Part shown: piece by piece, positions 11,394 through 23,331 of the stretch
Layout of the letters: every line of letters starts with the position of its first letter
How positions within the stretch are numbered: position 1 is the first letter of the stretch
DNA from: Beverwykella pulmonaria
Lineage: Eukaryota; Ascomycota; Dothideomycetes; Pleosporales; Melanommataceae
Direction: 5' to 3'
Length of the DNA stretch: 64,000 nucleotides
Assembly (NCBI GenBank): GCA_001599595.1
Contig: BCHH01000006.1
Coordinates: 2,526,319-2,590,318 of the forward strand
The notes under the pieces: generated by a model
What the model was told of the DNA's origin: nothing
Seen by the model: the letters and a program-made list of their open reading frames with translations, nothing else
The model's database searches: none
Position numbers and translations under genes: made by a program

Positions 11394-11612
11394 CCTACCA
11401 TGTGATTGGTACTAGCCGCCGATCCACTGCCTATCCAGGATACGAAGTTGTTGTCGCTAGCACCGCGAATAGCCGTGTAGAAATTTTCTCGCTTGGTAAT
11501 GGGCCCTTTGCATGTCGAACTTCGTAACTCTTATATGACTCAATATTCTAGTGCATAAAGTTGCAAGCGTCTCTCTTCGTTGTAGAAGAGCAGTTCACTT
11601 CCAATTGCAATC

Positions 11613-13164
11613 ATGGCAGTGGACGAGAGGCAGCCCTTGCTTCACACGGCAGAGGACCCCGCCTATGATATCGTTGATGGAGAAGCGCCGGAGCACTGGT
11701 CGTCGGTGTACAGATGGAGCATTGTGGCTATCCTTGCATTTCAGGCTTTCACAGTGTATGTTTAGTATCTCCCTTCTCTACGCCACTACGCCACACTGAC
11801 ACGACGTCCAGGACTTTCACCTGCATCTCCGTGGTGCCTGTCGCCAGCACAATAGTCAAAGATCTCGACGGCGGCACTAGCAACCAATCTGGTAGCGTCC
11901 TCCTCGTTACCATCTGGGAACTAGGCGAAGCCGCCGGACCGCTCCTTATTGCACCCCTTTCCGAAATCTACGGCCGGTACCCCGTCTTCAACATCGCCAA
12001 TGCGCTCTTCATTTGCGGGATTGCAATGAGCGCGTGGAGTCGCAGCGTGGACTTGTTCATCTTTGCTCGGTTCCTCACCGGTTGCGCTGTCGCGTCCAAT
12101 GTGCTTAATCCGGCCGTCATTGGCGATATCTTCCCCGCTGAACAACGAGGCTCGGCCATGTCTGCTATCCAGCTTGCTCCTTTGCTTGGGGGAGCTATTG
12201 GGCCGGCGGTAGCAGGTGCTATCGCGCAGTCGACGGGCTGGAGGTGGATCATGAGGATGGCGCTTATTCTGTCCGTTGTTGTCGAGCTCGCGTTTCTAAC
12301 GCAGTTCCGGGAGACGTACAAAGTCGTCATTCTGAAGAGGAACAAGAAAGTGCTTGAATCGCAGGATGATGACGAATCGCCTGTGTTGAAAGCTGTCCAT
12401 GAAACGGAGTCCGCGCTCTGGGCTTCGATCGTGCGACCAGCGAGTGTGTTTGCTAGCTCTTTCGTCTTGCAGATTTTGTCGCTTTATGGTTCGGTGGTCT
12501 TTTCGTTCTTCTATATCATGTCCACCACCTTGCCGGATATATTGCAGTACAAATACGGTTTTCGTCCGTCGCTGGTTGGGACCTGTTTCCTCGTCTTCAG
12601 TAAGTTTCAGTCTCTCCCACATACCAATTTATGCTCTCGAGTGACATTGTCTAACACTGTGCAGGTATCGGTTCCATCTTCGGCGTCGCAGTGTGCAACA
12701 CCCTCCTGGACCGTATCCACAAAAAAGCCCAAGCAAGTGGATCCTCCAAGCCCGCCCCCGAATCCCGTCTCCCACTCATGGTCTTCGGCGCCTTCACATT
12801 TCCTCTCGTTGTCGCAATTTATGGCTGGACGGCGCAAATCGTCCTCCCAGTCCCGATTATGCTGCTCTCCGTCGCACTACAAGGTTTCCTGTTGATGCTG
12901 ACGATGATCCCGATGACGGCATATGTCGTGGACGCTTTTAACCTCTACTCCGCGTCTGCGATGACAGCGGTGCTAATTTCAAGATCTTTGATGGGAACCT
13001 TTTTGCCGCTAGTTACGGCGCCGCTGAGGGAGTCAGTGGGGTACGGGTGGGGATTTATGGTGCTGGGGGGCGTGTGCGCGGTGATGGCGCCTGTGCCATT
13101 GCTGGTTTGGAGGTTTGGGGAAGTTTGGAGACAGAGGTCGGAGTATACGAAGGATACGATTTGA
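11613..13164 (+). CDS. MFS transporter, DHA1-like
   Basis: Model join(11613..11755,11812..12599,12665..13164), 476 residues; introns 56 and 65 nt with standard donors GTATGT and GTAAGT. About 12 membrane helices. Motif A-like APLSEIYGRYP lies between helices 2 and 3; motif C-like GGAIGPAVAGAIAQSTGWRW lies in helix 5, the marker of proton antiporters. A charged central loop (KRNKKVLESQDDDES) separates the halves. The DHA1 (drug/proton antiporter 1) group exports drugs, polyamines or metabolites; the substrate cannot be told from sequence. It sits 215 bp right of the dead transposon and has no evident biosynthetic partners, so I do not assign it to a metabolite cluster. Confidence 0.9.
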
Positions 13165-14782
13165 GTGTTTATGTAATGAAAGACTATTATGAGAAGTTCG
13201 ATGCAGGTCGCTGGCCTTGGGATGATGTTCTGTATTTAGCAAATTAGACTTGTGTCTTTACAGATCCTGTGCGTATATATCAAATGATCAAGAAGATTGT
13301 TTTCAAAGCCATCATTACCTTGAATGCGTATCTTAAATACATCTTCTTCTGGCTTGAGGCGACATTCGCCCTTATTGCTTCGACATATCTGATCCTCATT
13401 TTTGAATATATCTAGTCCTTCGATCTTTTCTTATGACTAATAGCCAGGACGTAATAATAGAACCTAGGCCCACAAAATCATGGATAAGTTAATTGTGTGC
13501 AAAGTGCAATATCAAGGTCCAAAGGCTGTGCTGAACACATGTGATCCCACAATACCTCTATTCGTTTTGGTAACTAAACACCTAACTAGTCGCATGAGAG
13601 TGGCTTCGACCCACTCATATTGCACGAAATCATTCGTTAACCCATTACCAATTCCAGACATAAATGTCTCCTCCAGCGTGCGAATGCGCTCTGGCCAGAT
13701 GACGGAGTAAGCACAACCGACACAGGCCACTGCGGTAATGAGGCAGAGATATCCGACTACCGGGTTTCAGGCCGTGAAAAGGATGATGGTAGTAAATGAT
13801 AATTGTGGATTAGACTAGATGCATTAGTCTCGTTGCGAACCTTGCATTTGGGGAAAACACACTGCCATTGCCCTGTCCCAAGACCTGACCCAGTTCCGCT
13901 GTAGCATAAGCCCTAAGACGTTAAGAAGCTTGAATGCGGAAACAAATGGGAGGCATAGCATGCCAGCAATTTCTGAATCTCACTATGTTCAGAATAAGGA
14001 CTTACAATATCCATCGACCGCGACCTCGCCGTCATCGTAAACCACCAAAACTCCCAATACCGTGACAGATCCAGTACAGGCTTAAAGAAAACGTGTAGAC
14101 GCGTTGAAGGTATATTTATAGGTAGTAAAGTGCCACTATAGAAAGCGTTATTGAAAGAGTTATAAGTCCAGCTGCTGCAAGGCAGATTGGTTGTCTCGCA
14201 CTAAATAGGGTTGAGCGTAAGGGTTCGGGGTAGATAGGAAAGTATTTTAGGAGAGACGAATCTCTGCCAAGCTACATTGGCAGCGGGGGAACACTAATAG
14301 GCTAAATCACATAACATCTGAGCCATACTGCCTCTGTACAGTCCCGGTACCGGCCTTACAAAACTCTTTATTTATAACCAAACCTAAGCTTAGGTTGGAG
14401 TATAAAGAGTATACGGACGTGGTACAGACTAACAAGGCGTTGGAACTACCACCGTGTTACGATCTGAACGCCGACAGCCAGTCATTTCAATCAACAGAAA
14501 GTACTACGGTAATATTCGGATCGCGTGACGGCCCACGCCGCTCACGGCGAGAGAGTGAGCTCCTCGTATCGCAACAGTATATAGTCCGCACGAAATACCC
14601 TTATAGTAGATCGTGCTCAATCTCTCGAATAATAGTTAGCAATACATTGGTTACTATTTGATCGCATACGCTTCTCAGAAAGCCAACCTCTTTACTATCT
14701 TAGTATCGCACCCTCCATTTTCGACTTCACTTATTCCCGGCGCCAACACCACCACGGCGCGTTCTCAACGCCCTTCCTTCAC
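13165..14782. other. Intergenic with possible gene or LTR debris
   Basis: No complete gene seen. On the minus strand 13512-13760 encodes a hydrophobic stretch (YLCLITAVACVGCAY) then SVIWPERIRTLEE, and 13850-13930 is open in one frame; these could be exons of a lost membrane protein, but I find no family. The stretch 14340-14660 (TATTTATA, short direct words, a pol II-like TATATAG) resembles a solo LTR but no paired terminus was found. The right end is the promoter of the ankyrin gene. Confidence 0.4.
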
Positions 14783-15793
14783 ATGTGCAGTCAGCCTGTA
14801 ATGGCGGCTACAACCGCCGTCGATGTCAACACCTACGACGAGAATAGCGAGACACCTATCCACCGGGCGGTCGCAGCCAACGATGCGGAACTTGTGCGAT
14901 TGCTCCTTGCGAAAGGCGCTGACCCGTCTCAGCGCCTCCAGGCCGAAGAAACCAGACCGGACAACGCCATGGAGGATGCCGCGAGATTCAACCGAACGAG
15001 CGCATTGAAGGCTCTCCTCGACAGTGGCATACCCGTCTCGAGCGATGCTTTGGAGGCTGCTGCCTCACAAGGAAACCTAGACGCCGCTACAATCCTTCTC
15101 GACCACACCGTGGGCGACCCCCAACGACAAGAGGCAGTCGCGAAGGCTCTGCAGACTGCTGCAGCGCTTTGGTTGCCCGAAATGGTTCAACTTCTCCTTG
15201 AGCAATGCCCACGGCTTCCTCAGCAAGAGCTGGACTCTGCTTTGCTCGCCACATGCACGAATAATCAGTTTATACTAGACCTCTACCAACCGAAACCGGC
15301 ATGGAGCTGGGAAAGAGCGTCTACCGTCACCAAACTCCTTATCCAGGCAGGTGCGAATATCAACAAGTTCCATGAGACCGCGATACCTCCTTCCACGCCG
15401 CTACATCGCGCCGTTCGACATCGCAATGTACCAGGTGCCTTTATTCAGTTGCTGATTGAGAACGGCGCGGATGTTAATGCGAAAGGTTATAAAGGATCAA
15501 CACCCTTGATCTGGGCTCTCAATTATCACTACTCGAGCGATGAGGCCGTGCACCAACTCGTGTCTGCCGGTGCTAATCTTGGAGTCACGGACGCCTTTGA
15601 CGGGAACACCCCACTACACCTCGCATGTAACGCAGCTATCGCAGAGCTATTTTTGGAAAAGGGTGCGAATGTTGCGACGAAGAACAACGATAGGCAAACA
15701 CCACTTGATCTCGCGAGTGAATTGGGGAGGCAAGATGTGGTACGGGTACTCATCGATCACGGCACAAAACAAGGAATCAAGGATAAGAGCTGA
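14783..15793 (+). CDS. Ankyrin-repeat protein
   Basis: Single exon, 336 residues; ATG at 14783 or the in-frame ATG at 14801 (MAATTAVDVN). At least six ankyrin units are visible: SETPIHRAVAANDAELVRLLLAKGADP near residues 20-50, a diverged middle block, then TPLHRAVRHRN...LLIENGADVNAKGYKGSTPLIWAL, AVHQLVSAGANLG, NTPLHLACNAAIAELFLEKGANVATKNN and RQTPLDLASELGRQDVVRVLIDHG at the end. No catalytic or membrane domain. Ankyrin repeats bind proteins; the partner is unknown. It is convergent with the LysM pseudogene that starts 105 bp beyond its stop. Confidence 0.85.
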   Translation: MCSQPVMAATTAVDVNTYDENSETPIHRAVAANDAELVRLLLAKGADPSQRLQAEETRPDNAMEDAARFNRTSALKALLDSGIPVSSDALEAAASQGNLDAATILLDHTVGDPQRQEAVAKALQTAAALWLPEMVQLLLEQCPRLPQQELDSALLATCTNNQFILDLYQPKPAWSWERASTVTKLLIQAGANINKFHETAIPPSTPLHRAVRHRNVPGAFIQLLIENGADVNAKGYKGSTPLIWALNYHYSSDEAVHQLVSAGANLGVTDAFDGNTPLHLACNAAIAELFLEKGANVATKNNDRQTPLDLASELGRQDVVRVLIDHGTKQGIKDKS

Positions 15794-15898
15794 ACACTAT
15801 CACGGAGAGGATCAATTGAAATTTAGGGAGGACAGCAGTGCCAGCCCGAATCAGGACAACCTGGACCTCGGAGCTGCTAGATGGCCCGAAAGCCAATA

Positions 15899-16960
15899 CT
15901 ACTTCTGGGTACATGTCCCAAACTCCTTCTGACACCCTAAGCCACAATAAGGGGATGAGTTTCCACAGTAACCGCTGGAAGAGCAGCAATCGCCAAATTG
16001 AATTCCTTCGCACGTCGCCCCAATTGGTGATAGCGACCCGCAGGGTTCATCTTGACTCGGGGCTTTCTCGTTGGTGCACGACCCGAATACAGGCAGAGAC
16101 CCACTGCACAATACTGGGACGTGGAACCGTAGAAGCCGTAGTTTGAGCAACAAGAACCGAAGCTGCTTCCGGCACACGTAGCGTTTACAGAGGAGTTCGA
16201 CCCACAGAGGCCGCTGGGCGAGATGAGGTTCGTGTCTGGCGTGCTTGTAGCTGTCGGAATTGCAGTCGAAGTCGTCGTTGATGCCCCACTCACAGTCGTC
16301 GAAACGGACGGCTGCGTTAATGTAGATCTGACAGAGGTCTTCGGGTTTCCCGACGGAATTGGCAGCCCTGTGCCATTTGATGGCGGCGCCGTCTCGTTCT
16401 AATTGCGAAGAGGATGCAGACAGTACGTCAACCCCGCCTTCAGGTTTGCGTTGCATGCCTCTGCCGACACAAGCGATGGATTAACGGCAATGGAGAGGTC
16501 AGAGGGCGTATTTGCATTGGCAAGAATGCCTCGGCAGGTGTCACCTCCTTTGGCGGTGTAAAACTCGCCACAGTATTTAGTTCTGTTCGGCGCTAGAGTG
16601 GATCCTGCAGGAAGCTGGACAATAGTATCCGCATAGCCATGACCACTACCTCCAGGTCCACCGACCCCTCCACCCGTGTTGTTTCCTGGTGTATGGTTGA
16701 AAGTACTTCCTGGCGGTGATACGCAAATGGTATTGCCCCAACTTGGTTTGGCCCCCCAGATATTAGAGCATTACTGACCAATCATTCCGTTATAGTCAAC
16801 GATAGACAGCCATGGTGTCTCCGTTACTGCGGTAATTGTTATACTGTCGCCGGATTTGACTTCATATAGCTTCTCGCATTGTTCTGGAAGGCAAAGCTCG
16901 AGTCCTACACCACAGTTAGTGAGATTACGAGAGCCTCATTTGACCGGTCGCGATTACCGT
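15899..16960 (-). pseudogene. LysM and chitin-binding (CBM18) effector, broken
   Basis: The minus strand reads, in order: NCGVGLELCLPEQCEK then LYEVKSGDSI...IVDYNGMIG (LysM), YCGEFYTAKGGDTCRGIL...NLKAGLTYC (second LysM), a Ser/Thr-rich linker, and two hevein-type CBM18 modules (GSCCSNYGFYGSTSQYC and GDCCSSSGYCGNSSPYC), ending CTQK-stop at 15899. Secreted LysM/CBM18 proteins bind chitin and, in plant-associated fungi, hide it from host receptors. The frame is interrupted by TGA at 16936-16938, TAA at 16771-16773, TAG at 16399-16401 and a one-base loss near 16080-16090 between the two CBM18 modules. In the first CBM18 a Cys is replaced by Tyr. The 5' end and signal peptide were not located. Non-functional as written. 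Confidence 0.85.
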
Positions 16961-17541
16961 GATTAGTGTAAGGCAAGTGGTGTGGAACCAAAGATTGTGT
17001 GTAGAACGAGGTTGTTTGTTTCGCTGATCAGTTACCAAATCTATATAATTAGGCTACTTTTACGAGAGTGCGAAGTCGCGTGCATGCTAGGCCTGATTAG
17101 GACTAGCACCTCGCTTCCAACGCCAGGACCACACGCTGTCACGTGTACCACCATTTCTCCTCCCAGCGAACAAAGGAATCTCTTTCCTTACACATTTCTC
17201 TGTCAGTTGGTTTGCGATCTAGTATAGTGTCGATGGGTGGGAATAGCATCTAGCACCGCTGCTTGTTCTCGAATCTACCATCACATCGCTCTCGACTGTC
17301 TTCATCATTAGCCAGCATACTCATTTAGGCAATCGGTGAACCCGAAGTGTTATTTTGGTAGTTCAGGTTGTCGCCATTGCCTGCCTATGCCCCAGCCAGC
17401 CCCTATTGACTTACTACTCTACGTTATTGAGTGGTTGATATTATACAGCGGTCTCGGCGGAGTTGGATCGCCAAGAGTTTTGTAGTATCCACGATCAGAG
17501 GAAAGAAGCGCTGATTAAATAACGGTAAAGGGTACTGAATC
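16961..17541. other. Intergenic, nothing recognised
   Basis: AT-rich DNA between the LysM pseudogene and the 3' end of the NB-ARC-TPR gene. May include the lost 5' exon of the former, but no signal peptide could be read. Confidence 0.4.
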
Positions 17542-20500
17542 TCAAAGTAATGCATCCCGAATAAGAACAGTCTGTAAATGATCTGGCCCTAATACAGCCT
17601 CCCTTCCCTCCAAAACCTCTCTTAATAACAGTCTGCCCTGTTCTCGTTCTCCATCGAAGAATAGAGCCAACCCTAACATTTCCTTTGATGCTAATGTGTC
17701 AACGTGCCTCGGCCCAAGATGTTTCTCCCTAGCCAATAAAGACTTCAATTCAAGTTCCCGAGCTTCTTTATGCCGTCCCCTAATCATGAGTATCATCCCT
17801 AGTTTGTGCAATGCTCTGATTGTGTCCAGATTGTCGAGGCCGAGCATTGTTTCTCTCCACTTTTTGACGCTTAACATCATATCTTCTGCTTCGTTGTCCA
17901 TCGAAGCCCTCGGATTCGTCATCGCGACTGATTCCATGGAATCAATGGTCTCTTTATGGTTTGGACCTAAAGTTCGCCGACGAATTTCCAGAACTTGTAG
18001 ATACAAATGATATGCGTCATGAAGCCGCTCTTCTGTATCGTATGTGTCAGCAAGCTGCTCCATAGCAACTAGAGTTCTTGAATCATCTTCCCCAAACTTT
18101 TCTCTAGTTGTTTCAAGTACTTGCAGACGTAATTTCTCTGCTTCTTCGCGTCTGTCTTGATCCTGAAACAAACTTGCTAGATTGCTCTTGCTCGCTAGGG
18201 TTTCCGGATGCTCTTCTCCGAGGACCTTCTGTCTCTGCGCAAGGGTCTCCAGGTGTAATTGCTCTGCTTCTCTGTACTTGCTTTGGTCTTGAAGCACATT
18301 TGCAAGGTTATTCATGCTCGTTAGGGTATCCGGATGCTCGCCTCCGAGAATCTTTTGCCGCTGCGCAAGAGTCTCTTGATATAGCTGCTCTGCTTCTCCG
18401 TACTTGCATTGCCGACGGAGCATATTTGCAAGGTTGTTCATGCTCGTTAGACTATCTGGATGCTCGACTCCTAGCACTTTCCGTCTCTGCGATAGAGTCT
18501 TTTGGTATAGTTGCTCTGCGTCTTCGTACTTGCATTGCCAGTCTAACGTGTTTGCTAAGTTATTCATGCTCGTCAGAGTATCTGGGTGCTCGTCTCCTAG
18601 CACCTTCTGCCGCTGCGCAAGGGTCTCTTGGTATAGCTGCTCTGCTTCCACATACTTGCATTGCCTATGAAGCACATTTGAAAGATTGTTTTTACTCGTT
18701 AGAGTATCCGGATGCTCGTCTCCTAGCACCTTCTGTCTCTGTGCAAGGGTCTCTTGGTATAGCTGCTCTGCTTCCCCATACTTGCATTGCCTATAAAGCA
18801 CATTTGAAAGATTGTTTTTGCTCGACAAAGTATCCGGATGCTCGTCTCCTAGCACCTTCCATCTCTGTGCAACAGTCTTTTGGTGTAATTTGCCTGCTTC
18901 TCCGTATTTACATTGCCAGTCTAGCGAGGTTGCAAGATTATTCATGCTCATCAGAGTATCCGGATGCTCTTCTCCAAGTACCTTCTGTCGCTGCGCAAGA
19001 GTTTCCTGGTATAGCTGCTCTGCTTCCACGTATTTGGCTTGGTCTTGAAGCACACTTGCTAGATTGTTCTTGCTCGTCAGGGTGTCCGGGTGCTCTTCTC
19101 CGAGTAGCATTTGCCGCTGCGCAAGAGTCTCCTGGTACAGCTGCTCTGCTTCCCCGTACTTGCTTTGGTCTTGAAGCACGCTTGCTAGATTACTTTTGCT
19201 CATCAGGGTGTCCGGGTGTTCTTCTCCTAGCACCTTCTGCCGCTGTGCAAGAGTCTCCCGGGATAGCTGCTCTGCCTCGTTGTATTTGCATTGCCGACGG
19301 AGCACATTCGCTAGATTGCTCATGCTCAACAAAGTATCCGGATGCTCGTCTCCTAACACTTTCCGTCTCTTTGCAAGATTCTCTTGGTGCAACTTGCCTG
19401 CTTCTCCGTACTTGCATTGCCAGTCTAGCAAATTTGCGAGGTTATTCATGCTCGTCAAAGTATCTGGATGCTCGTCTCCTAGCATCTTCTGTCGCTTCGT
19501 AAGAGTCTCCTGGTATAGCTGCTCTGCTTCTCCGTACTTGCATTGCCGACGAAATAGATTTGCAAGGTTATTCATACTCGACAGAGTATCCGGATGCTCG
19601 TCTCCTAGCACTCTCTGTCTCTGCGTAAGAGTTTCCTGGTATAGCTGCTCTGCTTCCTCATACTTGCATTGCCAGTCTAGCGAGTTTGCGAGGTTATTCA
19701 TGCTCGTCAGAGTATCTGGATGCTGGTCTCCCAGCACCTTCTGCCGCTTCGCAAGAGTCTCTCGGGATAACTGCTCTGCTTCTCTATACTTGCATTGTTG
19801 ACGGAGCATATTTGCAAAGCTATTCATGCACGTCAGAGTATCTGGATGTTCTTCTCCGAGTACCTTCTGCTGCTGCGAAAGAGTCTCCAAGTATAGTTGC
19901 TCTGATTCCCCGTATTTGCTTTGGTCTTGAAGTACACTTGCCAGGTTGCTCTTGCTCCTTAGGGTATCCGGATGCGTTTCTCCAAAGAGGTTCGTTCCAG
20001 TAGTGATGGCTCTCCGGTACATATTTTCTGCCGCACTGTACTTTTGTTGAGCTTGGACGATATTCGCCACGAAGTTCAAAACTACCAGCATATCCCGATT
20101 TGGCACTTCCTGCTGAGCAGTCTTCCTCATTACTGTACTGAGAGGTTCTTCTACATCCCTAAAATTGCCACGCAATTGCAATAAATGCAGGATCCAGCAC
20201 AGGGTCTGGATTGTACCTGGATGGTCCTCTCCCAGCTTGCTTTTAAGTTGATCGAAGACGTGTCTCATGACTCCCTCAGCCGCGTCCAGCTTTCGTTCTA
20301 GAAGTAGGAAGACACCAAGACTAAAATGGCTCGCAATTGTCTTGAGATGACTTTTCCCAAGCGTTTTCTCATATCCGCTCAGCGCTTGAGTTTGCAACCG
20401 GTGGGCTTCAGCGAGCCGTCCTTGGCGTTGGAGTGTCCAGGAGAGCCTGTCAAGGCAATCAAGCGTCTCAGGATGCTCTTTTCCATATAACTCCTCCGCG

Positions 20501-22623
20501 GCCCCGAGAAGCCTGCGGAACAAAATCTCGGCTGCTTCGAATTTTCCAAGGACGTCCAAAATTGCTGCCTCCACGCTCTTGCTTGCTAGAGTCTCGGGAT
20601 GATTAGAGCCCAAAACATCTTCCATGTCCTTCACTAATCCTTGAATAGTCCTCTCCGCTTCTTCGTACTTACCATAATACCACAGAAAAACAACCTGATA
20701 TTTGATACTTTCCATGGTATCTTTATGCCTTGTGCCGAGGACCTTTTTCCGACCTTCCAGGACCAGTTGGTGGAAATGCTCAGCTTCACTGTATTTCAGT
20801 TGGTCCCATAACACAGTGGATAAGCTGTTGGCACTGGTGAGAACATCTTCATGTTGTGGGTCGAGAACCTGTCTCCGTAGGCTTAGAGTTTTTCTGTGTA
20901 ACTGCTCAGCCTGTTCATATTTCCCACGGTGCCAAAACACCGTAGCAAGACGGCTTGAGCTCATCAATGTTTCTGGGTGATTCTCTCCTAGCTGTTTCTC
21001 TCTTTGCTCAAGCGCTCGAGTCTGCATGGTTTCTGCTCTTGCGTATTGCCCCTGCGTGTCGAGGTACCACGCGACATTGAATTGTAAAGTTGCTTGTTGG
21101 AGGATATTTGCAGAGTGGGTTGCATCCGAGGCCTCTAATATAGACTCGACATGTGGAAGGAGCATCTGGCACTTCGCCCAGTTCTCAAACTTCCCAGCAG
21201 GGAATTCTCTCGCCATCAGCACAACAAACATCCGTCTCCACCGCTCAATCTCGTTATATGACGATAGCCAGACCCTTGTGCAGAACTGCACAAGCTGGTG
21301 CATTTCACACAAGTCGTTATCTGCAGTTGCTGCCACTAAGGAGTAGGCTCGTAGCGTGTCTAGATCCTCGTCGAAATCGCTATCGCTGCCGTCATCGTCG
21401 TCGTCTTCATCATCATCATCACCCTCACCTTTTTCCGTAGGATCCGTGGAATAGTTGCGGAGCACCGACTCAGGAATACTTTGTGGATTGAAGAAGCTCA
21501 TCAGCGACAGCAGGTCTGCAGCTGAACGCCTCTCTTCGCGGATTTGCTCAAACGACATCTGCCAGGTGGTGACTACTGAATTTGATGCACTTTCATCCCG
21601 GCGGAGGTCGCCGGCATCCCTATTGAGAAGATTGGTCCTCCTCTTGTCGTTCTTTCGGAAGCCATCCAAATAGCGAGATATTGTCAGGCGAGGTGCGCCC
21701 CGGTTGATGTACGCAGCTGCTTGGCTGATGGCAAGAGGTATGCAATTGAGAGCGCGGATCAAATCCACCACGCCGCCTTCATCAGAAGCATCCTCAAGCT
21801 TGTTCCGGATAAGCTGTACGGCTTGCTCTTCGTCCATGGGGTGCACTTCCTTGATGTTCTTGTAGCCTCCTGTCAGCCGCGCGGCCACATCCTTGCTGCG
21901 CGACGTGACCAAAATCGATCCGTGACTCTTGGGTATGTATGCAGCCAGTGGCGGCGATGTGTTAGTAGATTGTCCCAACTTTGACTCGTGTTTATGGGTT
22001 TGCCCTGAGAAGAATACGTCGACGTCGTCCACATTGTCTAGCACCATGGCCCACGCTTTATTGGCATCGTCGCACAGCCAGTCCTTCACTAGCTGCAGAG
22101 TGTCCTTTTTCGGGTCGCTCCGGCCAGGTAGCTGAAGCCTATTTGCGATGCTTCTGTACGCTTCCTCGAACCGTGCCCTTGTGCTTGCGTGCACCCAGAA
22201 CACCCAGGTTTGCGGCGACGCTTCCCGGACATCGTGGCAGAACTGAATAGCAAGCTGCGACTTGCTGTGGTGCTATCAGCTCTCAAGCTCGGGCTGAAAG
22301 ATATCAATCGACCTACCCTACGCCACCGAGACCGACGAGAGCGGCGCGACTGGCCGGTCCCTTACATTTCTCACGGATCCACGCTACGATTTCGGGGCGA
22401 TCAACAAAGTCAGGGTCCCGGCTGAATGGCACCGTCGAGAAGGGTTCGGGCTTGTGCGTTCGCTCTATGAACTGTCAGCTGCGCGGAGGTTGATTGGAGG
22501 GTTGAGCGTACCGTTTGCTGCAGGACTGTCTCTAAAATTGAAGTTCATTGTACCGCCCGGCCCGCAGTGCGGGGCGGGGATGACGACATACCCGTCGACG
22601 GGCCCATGAAACTCGCTGCCCAT
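17542..22623 (-). CDS. NB-ARC-TPR protein (fungal NLR-like)
   Basis: Model complement(join(17542..22264,22317..22464,22512..22623)), 1660 residues; introns of 52 and 47 nt. Short N-terminal region (MGSEFHGPVDGYVVIP...GGTMNFNFRDS), then a motif typical of the family (VPFSRDPDFVDRPEIVAWI) and an NB-ARC ATPase: P-loop GLGGVGKS at residues 82-89 (intron 2 splits the last Gly codon), Walker B AWAMVLDNVDD, GSILVTSRSKDVAARL, CIPLAISQAAAYI, and an MHD-like MHQLVQ. An Asp/Glu-rich loop lies at about 385-410. From about residue 480 to the end are some 28 TPR units of 42 residues (LGxEHPDTLxSMNNLANxLxxQxKYxEAEQLYxETLxQRQKV), the middle 15 nearly identical. No enzymatic N-terminal death domain is seen. 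By family analogy it is a ligand-gated STAND ATPase that oligomerises on recognising a cue. Confidence 0.92.
18190..19990 (-). repeat. Tandem 126-bp TPR-coding repeats
   Basis: About 15 consecutive 126-bp units inside the NB-ARC-TPR gene differ by few bases. The phrase encoding GDEHPDTL or GEEHPDTL recurs every 126 bp. Differences concentrate at helix-A positions just after NLA(N/S): LDWQCKY, MLRRQCKY, LFRRQCKY, VLYRQCKY, VLQDQSKY. These recur in mixed order, as if units had been shuffled by unequal exchange. Confidence 0.9.
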
Positions 22624-23323
22624 CCTTCGCCATATAGCTGTTTCGCAGTGTTCAGCAGTAGTGATGGGGTGGAGCGCTGGGTTGTTTTTCAACTGCGCAG
22701 CCTCGGCGGAAGCGCTGGCTGCGCCTCGCGTTGCACCGCAGCTTCAGCCCAGCCCAGGGAACCTGCCCTCTTTCGGTTAAATCACACTGTCGAAGCGGGG
22801 AGGATGGCCGAGCCGCACTAACCCGGTGTCAGCGTCAAGAGCCGCATCTCATTCCTTCGTTACTCCGTTAATGATGCTTCTTGTTCCTAGATGAGACTAT
22901 TTGCTTATCTTTGGCCACGAGAAGCAGACCATCTGTGTTAACGTATTCCACAAGCGAGCCGGCTAATCCGTGTACTACCAAAACAATCAAGAGTCTAACC
23001 TTGAATGTATCTACAATTACTAAATAAGGTTCTATATAAACTTAAAATAGTGTTATTCTATAGAGTACATGTAAGTATGAAGAGTTTTAGCTTAGTAGAA
23101 AATAGAATTAACAATCTATTAAGGGTGGTGTGAGGGGTTTCATAAGTAGGGAGCTTGAATGTAGGTGTACGATTGTATTGATGTTACCGGCCTATGTCTT
23201 CAATATTTCTCTGAGGTCTCGTTTGGACGAGTTCTTAGTTCGCGGGTGGACGGAAGAATGACGTGAAGGGGAAGGCCGTATTGTTGGGTGAATCAGGCAC
23301 TTTGAGGTCGAAGGTAAGCTTCT
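22624..23323. other. Upstream region of NB-ARC-TPR gene
   Basis: GC-rich near the start codon (to about 22850), then abruptly AT-rich. No coding signal. The hAT-type element follows its target duplication at 23324-23331. Confidence 0.5.
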
Positions 23324-23331
23324 GTAGTTAA

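Larger units (their letters stand above)
9922..11395 (-). mobile_element. Tc1/mariner-type DNA transposon, degenerate
   Basis: About 1.47 kb bounded by inverted repeats that match 33 of 33 bases (9923-9955 and 11361-11393). It is flanked by TA on both sides, within a longer CCTAC direct repeat (9918-9922 and 11394-11398), as expected for Tc1/mariner insertion at TA. The interior is strongly AT-rich and full of CTA/TAG words and carries a ruined transposase on the minus strand (separate entry). Bounds assume TA duplication; with a 5-bp duplication they shift by one or two bases. Confidence 0.9.

Noticed and set aside
13512..13760. Sugar-transporter C-terminus (PERIRTLEE resembles PETKGxTLEE)
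   Set aside because: Too short, key residues missing, no upstream helices in frame.
18108..19502. 464-codon plus-strand frame antisense to the TPR array
   Set aside because: It is open only because a 126-bp in-phase repeat lacks stops in that frame; composition (Cys, Leu, Ser rich) is that of a reverse-strand shadow.
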